Below, in pieces: positions 1 to 6,959 of a stretch of 13,336 bases of DNA (position 1 is its first letter; each line of letters begins with the position of its first letter). Source of the stretch: Deltaproteobacteria bacterium (GTDB taxonomy: Bacteria > Desulfobacterota > Desulfobacteria > Desulfobacterales > JAFDFH01). The position numbers were made by a program, and so were the translations under genes. The notes under the pieces were generated by a model. The model saw only the letters and a program-made list of their open reading frames with translations, had not been told where the DNA came from and did no database searches. The stretch is from positions 1 through 13,336 of the forward strand of contig JAFDFH010000047.1 in NCBI GenBank assembly GCA_019309945.1. The letters are read 5' to 3'.

Positions 1-728
1 ATATGTATCGGTATCTTCCGGTTTAAGGAAATCATTTCAAGGTCAATATAAACATCATAGGCCAGTAGTTCGACGCCTTTGTTCACGGCGCGTTTCAGTT
101 CAAGACCATAGGCAGGATCTATATGATGTGCCGGTTTAAAGGCGTTTGCATCCATTCGTTGGATGAGGTAGAACATGACACAACGATTGCCGGAAGCCAC
201 CAGTTTCTGTAGTTCAACCAGGTGTTTCCGACCTCTTTGCGTTACGGCATCCGGGAAAAAAGCGACGCCGTCTTTTACCAGTGTGCAATTCTTTATCTCC
301 ACAAAACACCGTTCGTTATTGTTACGGGTCAGGAGAAGGTCAAGCCTGGAATTACTTCCGGTTTTGATTTCTTTAACAATGTCGTCATAGCCTTTAAGAT
401 CTTCTATTATTCCTGCTTCAACCGATTGGAATACGAGTTGGTTCGGGACCGATGTGTTGACTCCAACCAGTGAGGTGGGCATCTCGATGAGCTCCCATGT
501 GTACTTCAATTTCCGGTTGGGGCGATCATGGTGGGATAAATAAACCGGTCTTCCGGATTCACAGCATTCTTGCATGCTGCCTGTGTTTGGGCAGTGGGCT
601 GTAACCATATCACCATTTTTCAATCTTACATCAGCCATAAAACGTTTGTATCTTTTGATCAAGGTTCCGGATATGATTTTCGGCCAGAGCAAGCCCTTTG
701 ATTTTGTTGAAATTGCGGATGGGTTCAT
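1..728 (-). CDS. sfsA: SfsA family protein (sugar fermentation stimulation protein A), 3' end cut by window edge
   Basis: I translated this frame by hand from the minus strand; it is open from an ATG at 728 to the edge, about 242 codons. E. coli SfsA is 234 residues, so only the last few residues and the stop are missing. Family landmarks appear in order: GTLIKRYKRFMADV, AHCPNTGSM, KYTWELIE, VGVNTSVPNQLV, GSNSRLDLLL, VEIKNCTLVKDG, FFPDAVT, RGRKHLVEL, HHIDPAYG and a C-terminal AYDVYIDLEMISL. SfsA has a nuclease-like fold with acidic residues (here in SRLD and VEIKN) and has been described as a DNA-binding regulator of sugar metabolism in E. coli; the biochemical role is poorly settled. The ATG lies 4 bases after the stop of the HD gene, with no clear Shine-Dalgarno sequence, so translation is probably coupled. 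Identification is secure, function is not. Confidence 0.93.
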   Translation of the reverse strand, partial: MNPSAISTKSKGLLWPKIISGTLIKRYKRFMADVRLKNGDMVTAHCPNTGSMQECCESGRPVYLSHHDRPNRKLKYTWELIEMPTSLVGVNTSVPNQLVFQSVEAGIIEDLKGYDDIVKEIKTGSNSRLDLLLTRNNNERCFVEIKNCTLVKDGVAFFPDAVTQRGRKHLVELQKLVASGNRCVMFYLIQRMDANAFKPAHHIDPAYGLELKRAVNKGVELLAYDVYIDLEMISLNRKIPIH

Positions 729-732
729 TACG

Positions 733-1557
733 TCATACGATCGTTTGAAAAAGGGGGATGTCCAAGATTCCGGGGTTTAACAAGTGGCTCTCCACATAGT
801 GATAGGCCTTTTTTACAGCCTCTGTTATCTCTTTTGACTGCGGCAGCGTTGCTTCAATCTGATTGATGTACTTGCGGCGATGAACCGCTTGGAAAGAAGG
901 GGTAAAATTAAGGTCGAACACCCAGCTGATCTGCAGTAGTTTGAAATCATTTAATGTTTTCAAATCCTGTATAAGAGCAAAGCTTTGAGAATGGAAAGCG
1001 TCGAGAATCTTTTGTGAATATTTCGGATCATCTGGAAGGTCCAGTTCGATAGCGGCGCTTCGATAGTTTTCACGCTCACGATAGTAATCGATGAAAACGT
1101 TCCATATATCGAGCTTATCCGCATCACGAAGAAGACGCATAAAAAAAAGCGTTTCTTCATCTTCGGTTTCCGGAAGTTTCGCCGCATTATGATATGCTAT
1201 GGATCTGGTGATAAATCGTCTGCTGCGTTTTGTGCATCCGGCCAGAACGTTGTGTCTGGATATTTGTCGTAATCCAAGTCTGGCATGGTTTTCAGAAGCC
1301 CTGTCGTTAAATGTGCGGTAAACGGCATACTGTTCAAATCTTCCCACATCATGAAGTAAGGCCATCGCTTCGGCCAGCCTTGTATTGTAATCTGAAATAC
1401 GAAGGTCGGTACACAGCCTAATAATGTTCTCACACACTCGTCGCGTATGATCTTCTTTCAACCGGATTGCTCGATTATAATCCGGGTCATCCGAATAATA
1501 ACCGGCAACATAATTCGAGAACCATTTTTTAAGGCGATTGAGATTTGTTGTGTTCAT
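733..1557 (-). CDS. HD-domain metal-dependent phosphohydrolase
   Basis: A 274-residue soluble protein with an HD domain. The metal-binding pattern is visible: His37 in EDHTRR, the doublet His69-Asp70 in ALLHDVGRFEQ, His91 in SENHARLG, His123 in IAYHN, and the distal Asp in LLRDADKLDIW (about residues 143-151). HD enzymes hydrolyse phosphomonoesters or phosphodiesters of nucleotides using divalent metals; the extra histidines suggest a two-metal site, but the substrate cannot be read from the sequence. No GYP signature of c-di-GMP phosphodiesterases is seen. Its ATG overlaps the mobB stop by four bases (ATGA), and sfsA follows after 4 bases, so the three are almost certainly cotranscribed and translationally coupled. 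No signal peptide or membrane segment is apparent. The family call is firm; the specific reaction is unknown. Confidence 0.88.
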   Translation of the reverse strand: MNTTNLNRLKKWFSNYVAGYYSDDPDYNRAIRLKEDHTRRVCENIIRLCTDLRISDYNTRLAEAMALLHDVGRFEQYAVYRTFNDRASENHARLGLRQISRHNVLAGCTKRSRRFITRSIAYHNAAKLPETEDEETLFFMRLLRDADKLDIWNVFIDYYRERENYRSAAIELDLPDDPKYSQKILDAFHSQSFALIQDLKTLNDFKLLQISWVFDLNFTPSFQAVHRRKYINQIEATLPQSKEITEAVKKAYHYVESHLLNPGILDIPLFQTIV

Positions 1558-2036
1558 AAATATTTTTCTTCAATCAGGTCTGCCAGTCTTTCAATTTCGT
1601 CAAGTCCAAATACCGGTAGTTCATGAATAAATTCTGAGTTTGTAACAAAGGCGATCAGGTTTTTACCCTCCCGGAAAAGAGGTTCTTTGTGCTTGGGAGT
1701 ACGGAATATCAGTATTTTAGGTTTGTTTTCCTTTTTATAACCCTCAGTTATAACCAGATCCATGTCCTGAAAGTATTTTTCCAGACAGGATAGACTTTCA
1801 CAATTTTCATCCTTTACCATGGCGATTCTTTGTGGAGAGCTAATAACAACCGTATCCGCACCTGCTTCTTTATGACGCCAGCTATCTTTACCTTTACTGT
1901 CAATATCGAATCCATGGGACGCGTGTTTCACAGTACCAATTCGATACCCACGCTTCTTTAATTCATGGATCAGCTTTTCAATAAGTGTAGTTTTACCTGC
2001 TCCAGACTCACCGACAACCGATATAATTGGTGGCAT
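1554..2036 (-). CDS. mobB: Molybdopterin-guanine dinucleotide biosynthesis protein MobB
   Basis: A 160-residue P-loop GTP-binding protein. The Walker A motif GESGAGKTT lies at residues 9-17, followed by the MobB-typical stretch TVKHASHGFDID, GKDSWRHKEAGAD, and a Walker B-like LVITEGYKKE near residues 95-104. Length and motif order match MobB. In the known pathway MobA attaches GMP to molybdopterin to make the guanine dinucleotide cofactor used by DMSO-reductase-family enzymes such as formate dehydrogenases; MobB assists and is not essential in E. coli. It is first of three coupled genes (mobB, HD, sfsA). The ATG at 2036 is preceded by GGTGATG about 5 bases upstream as a plausible ribosome site. 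A repeat element starts only about 50 bases upstream, so the operon promoter must sit in that short gap or inside the repeat; I could not pick a convincing one. Confidence 0.93.
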   Translation of the reverse strand: MPPIISVVGESGAGKTTLIEKLIHELKKRGYRIGTVKHASHGFDIDSKGKDSWRHKEAGADTVVISSPQRIAMVKDENCESLSCLEKYFQDMDLVITEGYKKENKPKILIFRTPKHKEPLFREGKNLIAFVTNSEFIHELPVFGLDEIERLADLIEEKYL

Positions 2037-2084
2037 TGCTCATCACCCGTAAATAATTCAACAGCGTTCAATCATTTTTTTTAC

Positions 2085-2312
2085 GTAACTTCTCAAAAAC
2101 TTATGGTTAAACATACCAGCGGAGTCATCCGGTAATTTTTTTCAAAGCGGGCAACTGTTTGAAGCCGTTTAGGGCGGCTTACAGTGACCCGAATAAAATA
2201 AATTGTTGATTGTAGCCTGTTTGTGCTAAGCGACACACTCATTTTAGATCCCATGCGCGGGGCACTGTTAGGCGCCCTTAACGGCAAGTTTTGGCCGTAT
2301 TGAAAAAAATTA
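2085..2312 (+). repeat. MITE-like inverted-repeat element, copy A, right end missing
   Basis: About 228 bp nearly identical to the reverse complement of 10118-10386. My hand alignment gives about a dozen substitutions and one 2-base indel. It starts with the terminus GTAACTTCTCAA and carries the subterminal ATCCGGTAATTTTTTTCAA, then runs through the central part to GGCCGTATTGAAAAAAATTA. It then stops: the last roughly 41 bp of the right arm, present in the other copy, are absent. The break coincides exactly with the start of a different inverted-repeat element at 2313. No transposase is encoded. The open frame inside it reappears in the second copy and is most likely a by-product of the repeat. 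Confidence 0.85.
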
Positions 2313-2583
2313 GGAGCATTACCGATTTGTTAATAATCGTATCAGAATCTGGTCGGGATGGTCTATTTCTTCCAGGCGCTATCTAAAATACATCGAGAAG
2401 GCGGTAACATATTTGAGGGTTTGGGAAACTTCATCTTATACCGATGATCACCTTCGTATAAACCCTCAAATATGACACCACTGGGAACGCTTGAGGATTC
2501 AAACAGTAGATATCGCCTTCCAGAAACAGACCATCCCTTCCTGAATATGAATGATCATAACATTAGTAAACGGGTAATGCTCC
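2313..2583. repeat. 271-bp imperfect palindromic element with GGAGCATTACC termini
   Basis: The two ends are an 11-bp perfect inverted repeat, GGAGCATTACC at 2313-2323 and its complement ending at 2583. Homology between the arms continues inward with mismatches: GGGATGGTCTRTTTCT is found in both arms, followed by related GGCGMTATCTA segments. Near the centre is a perfect 14-bp inverted repeat, ATATTTGAGGGTTT at 2409-2422 and its complement at 2460-2473, around a 37-base loop. The whole unit could fold as a long hairpin. It encodes nothing recognisable and has no clear target duplication. It ends 3 bases past the helicase stop codon, so on the minus strand it could affect the 3' end of that transcript. 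The most likely identity is a non-autonomous mobile element; a structured RNA or bidirectional terminator is the alternative. Confidence 0.7.
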
Positions 2584-2586
2584 CGG

Positions 2587-4704
2587 TTAAAGATCGTAAT
2601 CCATTACAACAGGGTCGCGCAGGATAAGCTCAATTGCTGTTTCCGATGTTTTAGCCGCTTGGGGAAAGACTTGTGCAAGGGTTCTGATATGTCGCAAATT
2701 GTCTGCAGTTCTAAGTATCAGCATTGCCAGGTTTCCTTCTGCTGTTTCAGAAACTGAGAGGACTTTTTCCCAGGACTGGCCGGTGGCCCAGGCGTAAATT
2801 GTGGCTGCCGGTCTTAAAAACAATGGCCTTACCGCAAATCCACGTTCGGCCATATGTTTTGTAAACGGTTGCAACCCTTTTTTTACCTTTTGAAATGATG
2901 TCAGGAGTGTCTTCGGCACCAAATTTTTAACGATTTTGTCATCAGATTCCTGTTCGTCCACAAAGGATGCGATGATGGCGGCAAGAATCGCGGGATCGGA
3001 CTCCGGGAAGATTTCACGTTTGAGGCCCTCCGCGATCATGAGCGGCTGGTCAACCCGCAGTTGGGAAGTCCATATTCCGGTTTCGGTCAGCTTGTCGTTT
3101 TCCGCTACATATTCTGTCTCTTTCAAAAAATTAAGATGCTGTAAGAAATTCCCCCATAATAATTTATGGTCATCATCACGTGGCCCTGGGGCTTTCTTTT
3201 TTTTTCTTCGTTCTATGGTCAGGTATGTGGCAAAAGACTTTTTGAGAAGATCTTCAATCTGGTCGGGGGTATGCGATAGGAGCAGATTCAGGACCATTGA
3301 GAAATTGGTGCGTATCTGGCTCAACACCTCAGATGGCGGTGAAGCAATGAGTTTTGCAGCTAACCGGATATCCATGAATTTACCCGGAATGGCCACGGCA
3401 AATCCAATATTGTCCATTCCGCGCCTGCCGGCTCTTCCGGTCATTTGGTGAAATTCCGTGGGGGTCAGAGGAAGAAATTCTCGTCCGTTAAATCGGTCAG
3501 AATTTAGAAAAACCACGGTTCGGGCCGGAAAGTTCACTCCGGCCGCGACGGTCGAAGTCGCGAAGACCGCATCGAGGAGTCCCTCTGTCATGAGCGTCTC
3601 CAGGACCAGCTTCCATACGGGCAGCTGTCCGCTGTGGTGTGCGCCCACAGCCAGGTGCTCAAGGTGCCAGAGTTGGCGATGCCTTCCAGCGTAGGGGTGT
3701 TGCGAAACGAGATCATCAATTCTTTGACCGAGTCTCGTTTTGCGGTTTCGATCCTTTTGCCGGTTTTCCGTACATTGTTCCAAAGCATTGTCACAATCCG
3801 CGCGGGATTTGAGGAAAAAGATTGCCGGTAAAAGTTGATATTTTTTAAGAACCTTAAGGATAGCGCCGAAAGGGGGTAGCTTTCGTGGTGGGGCCAGGAG
3901 GGGAGGATGCTTGCTGTTTAAATATGCTCGGACCTTTTTGTCGATTCTTTTTTTCCCCCTGGAATCTTCTTTTGTCAGCAAGGGAAGAAGCATGCCGGAG
4001 GGATGAAAAAAAAGGGGGAAGAGCGGTACCGGTCGTTTAGTTTCTTCAATTACGACACATTTTCTTGAGCGTATCGACGAAATCCAGCCGGCGATCTGAT
4101 CTGCATTCCCGATAGTGGCGGAAAGCAAAAGGATTGGGATTCTGGTTGGAAGATAGATCAAAATCTCCTCCCAAACAACACCCCGGTCTTCATCTCCTAA
4201 AAAATGAGCTTCGTCCAGGACAACTAAATCAGCGGATAGCATTTCTCCGAGATGCATGGCATCATAGAGCTGATTGCGAAGAATTTCGGTCGTTCCTACG
4301 ATGATCGGTGCATCAAGATTTTCTTTTCTATCGCCCGTTAATATACCAATGTTTTTCGATCCGAAGATTTTTTTAAATTCAGCATACTTTGCGTTGGACA
4401 AAGCCTTGAGGGGCGAAGCATACCATGATTTTCCGCCTTTTGCATGTATCCGTGCTATTGCCTGCTCGGCGATCCAGGTCTTCCCGGAACCCGTTGGAAC
4501 GGTGACAAGACAGTCTGATCGGTTTATCGCGGAAAGTGCTTCAACTTGAAAGGGGTCCGGTTTAAAGGGAACTTTATCCGGGATCCCAATGGAGGCAAAA
4601 ACGGGTTTTAATCCCACATCCGCAGCCGGCTTAATCTCAGGGGTTCTAAACTTTCTTCTGGAATATCGATTCAATCCGATAGGATGTCTTGGTCGCATGT
4701 TCAT
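2587..4704 (-). CDS. Ski2-like DEAH-box superfamily 2 helicase
   Basis: A 705-residue ATP-dependent nucleic acid helicase. Motifs in order: KPDPFQVEAL (about 48-57) in the Q-motif position; Walker A PTGSGKT at 70-76; motif Ia-like YASPLKALSNAK at about 95-106; TGDRKEN and GTTEILRN at about 123-144; Walker B LDEAH at 163-167; motif III SAT at 195-197; motif V ATSTVAAGVNFPA at 382-394; motif VI QMTGRAGRRG at 420-429. The GVNFPA and QMTGRAGRRG forms are characteristic of the Ski2/Mtr4 group. The C-terminal 250 residues probably form the winged-helix and helical-bundle region of such proteins. In bacteria the group includes both DNA and RNA helicases, so the substrate here is open. Its ATG shares one base with the cooC stop (TAATG), implying translational coupling; a second ATG two codons on is possible. 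No accessory nuclease is nearby. Confidence 0.92.
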   Translation of the reverse strand: MNMRPRHPIGLNRYSRRKFRTPEIKPAADVGLKPVFASIGIPDKVPFKPDPFQVEALSAINRSDCLVTVPTGSGKTWIAEQAIARIHAKGGKSWYASPLKALSNAKYAEFKKIFGSKNIGILTGDRKENLDAPIIVGTTEILRNQLYDAMHLGEMLSADLVVLDEAHFLGDEDRGVVWEEILIYLPTRIPILLLSATIGNADQIAGWISSIRSRKCVVIEETKRPVPLFPLFFHPSGMLLPLLTKEDSRGKKRIDKKVRAYLNSKHPPLLAPPRKLPPFGAILKVLKKYQLLPAIFFLKSRADCDNALEQCTENRQKDRNRKTRLGQRIDDLVSQHPYAGRHRQLWHLEHLAVGAHHSGQLPVWKLVLETLMTEGLLDAVFATSTVAAGVNFPARTVVFLNSDRFNGREFLPLTPTEFHQMTGRAGRRGMDNIGFAVAIPGKFMDIRLAAKLIASPPSEVLSQIRTNFSMVLNLLLSHTPDQIEDLLKKSFATYLTIERRKKKKAPGPRDDDHKLLWGNFLQHLNFLKETEYVAENDKLTETGIWTSQLRVDQPLMIAEGLKREIFPESDPAILAAIIASFVDEQESDDKIVKNLVPKTLLTSFQKVKKGLQPFTKHMAERGFAVRPLFLRPAATIYAWATGQSWEKVLSVSETAEGNLAMLILRTADNLRHIRTLAQVFPQAAKTSETAIELILRDPVVMDYDL

Positions 4705-5459
4705 TACAGCTTGTTGATCATATTCTTGACCTCTGCCTTTACCGAGGAATGAACATCATACGGTGAAATTCCATTCAAATCGGCCTCAATCAGTTCATCA
4801 TCATAGGGTAGGAAACCAAGGAATTCAAAGTCCGGCAGATGTTGTTTGAGGAATTCCTCGTCTTGATCCTTGCGTATCTTATTACCGATCAAAGCGATAT
4901 TTTTAAGGCCGATCTCCGATGCAAGTTTTTTAATGTGGCCTGCGGTATCGATGCTTCGACGTCCCGGCTCCACCACGACAAGAAGTTTATCTACGGCCTG
5001 GGCGGTTGCCCTGCCAAGATGCTCGATTCCCGCTTCCATATCCATCACCACCACTTCGTCCCTTGCAAGGACAATGTGTGTTATTAACGCCTTTAAGAGG
5101 GTGCTTTCGGGGCAAATACATCCGGATCCTCCCTTTTTAACTCCACCGAGCCGCATCAGTTTAATATTGTCGAGTTTCACCGATAGCGCATCCGGAAGAT
5201 CGTCAACCCTGGGGTTCAGTTTGAAAAAACCGCCGATACTTCCTGGTTGAACTTCCGTTCTTTCAAAGATGAGCTCCTTCATCTCGGCAATGGGGGTTAT
5301 TTCATTCGAGTTGTCTATCCCGATTGCTGCCGCAAGGTTTGCATCAGGGTCCGCATCGATGGCCAGCACATGCTTGCCCAGGTCATTGAATGTCCGTATC
5401 AAGAATGATGCGAAAGTTGTTTTGCCAACGCCTCCTTTACCGCTTATCGCCAGTTTCAT
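4704..5459 (-). CDS. cooC: CooC-like P-loop ATPase (nickel/metallocluster insertion accessory protein)
   Basis: A 251-residue member of the MinD/ParA-type (SIMIBI) ATPases. The deviant Walker A GKGGVGKTT is at residues 7-15 with its signature lysine; AIDADPDANLA at about 33-43 is the switch region, and VVVMDMEAGIEHLGR is the Walker B region. A CxC pair is present at Cys114 and Cys116 (GSGCICPE), which matches the CxC that bridges metal in the CooC dimer of nickel CO dehydrogenase maturation. Known CooC proteins use ATP to help insert nickel into the CODH active-site cluster. No CODH gene is in the window, so the client could be CODH/acetyl-CoA synthase elsewhere or another metalloenzyme. The ribosome site is GGAAAGGAAAG just upstream of the ATG, and a good promoter candidate lies at 5504-5532. 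It is followed by a helicase gene with a one-base overlap. Confidence 0.87.
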   Translation of the reverse strand: MKLAISGKGGVGKTTFASFLIRTFNDLGKHVLAIDADPDANLAAAIGIDNSNEITPIAEMKELIFERTEVQPGSIGGFFKLNPRVDDLPDALSVKLDNIKLMRLGGVKKGGSGCICPESTLLKALITHIVLARDEVVVMDMEAGIEHLGRATAQAVDKLLVVVEPGRRSIDTAGHIKKLASEIGLKNIALIGNKIRKDQDEEFLKQHLPDFEFLGFLPYDDELIEADLNGISPYDVHSSVKAEVKNMINKL

Positions 5460-5503
5460 AGACTTTCCTTTCCATTGCTGCTAATTCAAAAACCGATACC
5501 ATA

Positions 5504-5532
5504 ATAATAAAGCACAGATATGGTTTGGGCAA
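5504..5532 (-). promoter_or_regulatory. Candidate sigma-70-type promoter of the cooC-helicase operon
   Basis: On the minus strand the sequence reads TTGCCC (5532-5527), a 17-base spacer, then TATTAT (5509-5504). The -10 differs from consensus at one position and the -35 at two. The start of transcription would fall about 38 bases before the cooC ATG. Found by eye only. Confidence 0.5.
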
Positions 5533-5625
5533 GAGGATATTTCATGTTTTAAATGCCTCAAGTTTCTCGCACCCGGATCGTGACAAATGAGTTAAATTGG
5601 GAGGCGGCGAAATTTTAATAAATTC

Positions 5626-5654
5626 TTGACGATCGAGGGCAATGCAGATAGGTT
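5626..5654 (+). promoter_or_regulatory. Candidate promoter of the RND efflux operon
   Basis: The hexamer TTGACG at 5626-5631 is a strong -35 match. At 17 bases spacing the -10 position reads TAGGTT (5649-5654), a weak match. A ribosome site GAGGTG at 5684-5689 sits 5 bases before the ATG at 5695. The rest of the 235-base divergent region (5460-5694) holds no gene or clear operator that I can see. Confidence 0.35.
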
Positions 5655-5694
5655 AACTGCTTAAAATTAGGCCATTCGATTCATGAGGTGACAC

Positions 5695-6792
5695 ATGCGG
5701 AAAAATAATTTCAGGTCCATTTTTTCGATACGTTTTTTAATACCGGCAGCCATCTTGTTGGTTTTATCTTCAGTGACGCTGGCGGGCAATGCCGGCAAAA
5801 ATCAGGGACCGCCACCGGTTCCGGTCAAGGTCGCTGAGGTTAAAATAAAGACGGTTTCAGAACAAATCACGTTGGTCGGTACGGCGGAAGCGATCGTCGA
5901 AAGTATTGTTGCAGCAGAGGTTTCCGGGGTGGTTGAACAATTTCCGGTGAGAGAAGGGGATTTTGTTAAAAAAGAAGGATTGCTTGCAAGATTGAAGTCG
6001 ACCAGCCTTCACCTTCGCCTCAAAGGCGCTAAGGCCGGACGAGAAGCAATAAGGGCCAGCCTTCAGTATGCTGAAAAAGAGTTAGAGCGGGCCAGAAATC
6101 TTAAGGATAAGAACAGTATCGCTGGAAAGCAGTATGATGAGGCCCTTTACAACCAGCTTGCGCTGTATCAAGGATTTTTAGAAAGCGAGGCGGAAATAGA
6201 GCGCCTTAAGTATGAGATTGAACAGAAAAGGGTGGTCGCACCTTTTTCAGGGTTTGTCGCCAAGGAGCACACCCAGGTCGGCCAATGGATCAATCCGGGC
6301 GGGGCTGTCGCGACCCTTCTTGATCTCGATCGAATACGTATTACGGTGGACGTGCCCGAGCGTTATGCCGTAATGATTTCGCCTAACAGCGAGGTGAAGG
6401 TTGTTATTAAAAGCATATCGGAAAATTTCCTGTCGGGTAAGATCTACGCGGTTCTTCCCCAGGGTAATCCGAATTCTAGAACCTTTCCGGTAAGGATAAA
6501 TCTCCCCAATCCGGATTTTAGGATTAAAAGCGGTATGGAGGCCGCCGTCACTTTTAATTTATCGAGTACCAAAAGTGCAATGCTAGTGCCCAAAGACGCT
6601 GTGGTCACAGCTGGAAATAGCCGGCTGGTTTTTTTAGTTGCGGGAGGAAAGGCCATACCCGTAAATGTAAAGATCCTTGGTTATTATGATGGAAATGTGG
6701 CGGTCGAAGGGAATTTACAACCCGGCAGCCGGGTGGTTGTCCGTGGTAATGAGCGCCTGATGCCGGGGCAACCTGTTCAGGTGATAGAGTGA
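5695..6792 (+). CDS. RND efflux periplasmic adaptor subunit (membrane fusion protein, HlyD/AcrA type)
   Basis: A 365-residue periplasmic adaptor that would link the inner-membrane RND pump to an outer-membrane channel. Residues 1-30 form a signal sequence: a basic start (MRKNNFR), a hydrophobic core and a likely signal peptidase I site after TLA. There is no lipobox cysteine, so it is not predicted to be a lipoprotein. The first lipoyl half is at about 67-100 (VAAEVSGVVEQFPVREGDFVKKEGLL), a helical hairpin rich in Glu/Lys/Arg/Leu is at about 102-178, and the second lipoyl half is at about 181-210 (VAPFSGFVAKEHTQVGQWINPG). A beta-barrel and membrane-proximal domain fill the C-terminus (VPKDAVV, PGSRVVVRG). 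The ribosome site GAGGTG is well spaced from the ATG. The pump gene follows 167 bases downstream; a mobile-type repeat now occupies most of that gap and supplies the TGA stop codon. The substrate is unknown. Confidence 0.92.
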   Translation: MRKNNFRSIFSIRFLIPAAILLVLSSVTLAGNAGKNQGPPPVPVKVAEVKIKTVSEQITLVGTAEAIVESIVAAEVSGVVEQFPVREGDFVKKEGLLARLKSTSLHLRLKGAKAGREAIRASLQYAEKELERARNLKDKNSIAGKQYDEALYNQLALYQGFLESEAEIERLKYEIEQKRVVAPFSGFVAKEHTQVGQWINPGGAVATLLDLDRIRITVDVPERYAVMISPNSEVKVVIKSISENFLSGKIYAVLPQGNPNSRTFPVRINLPNPDFRIKSGMEAAVTFNLSSTKSAMLVPKDAVVTAGNSRLVFLVAGGKAIPVNVKILGYYDGNVAVEGNLQPGSRVVVRGNERLMPGQPVQVIE

Positions 6793-6933
6793 GACCTTTG
6801 CAAAACGCCCCTTTTGGCCCAATTTCTGTGTCAAGCTCAAATTTTAATCCTCAAAATACTCGATGTATTCCTGTGGTTAAAATTTTCGCCTTCCTTGAAC
6901 TTGAACAAAAATGAGCATTTTCCAAAGGTCTCA
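6790..6933. repeat. 144-bp MITE-like inverted-repeat element between adaptor and pump genes
   Basis: The termini are a perfect 11-bp inverted repeat, TGAGACCTTTG at 6790-6800 and CAAAGGTCTCA at 6923-6933, with imperfect pairing further in (AAAACGCCC against AAAATGCTC, and TTTTAA/TTAAAA blocks). GAG flanks it on both sides (6787-6789 and 6934-6936), consistent with a 3-bp target duplication. It encodes nothing. Ends of this kind resemble those of some IS5-type insertion sequences, but that family link is from memory and unproven. The first three bases of the element are the stop codon of the adaptor gene. Confidence 0.75.
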
Positions 6934-6959
6934 GAGTGAGACAGGATGTATCTTAAACC

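Noticed and set aside
2037..2110. Possible mobB promoter with TTGAGA from the repeat terminus as the -35 element
   Set aside because: The matching -10 position (TGATTG or nearby) is a poor match; an outward promoter from the repeat is conceivable but not supported.
2245..2285. An attC-like GTTAGGC motif next to GCCCTTAACGG in the repeat
   Set aside because: Only one half of an integron attC pattern is visible, there is no integrase or cassette array, and the same bases are explained as part of the inverted arms of the MITE.
2093..2287. A 64-codon minus-strand frame whose protein resembles the frame at 10237-10527
   Set aside because: Both lie inside copies of the same repeat, so the protein similarity follows from DNA identity. 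There is no domain, no ribosome site of note, and the second frame runs on out of the repeat into flanking DNA. It is the sort of frame that creates spurious protein families.
2390..6875. The 11-base string AATACATCGAG shared between the 271-bp element and, in reverse complement, the 144-bp element
   Set aside because: The match is short, the surrounding sequences and termini differ, and chance is a sufficient explanation.
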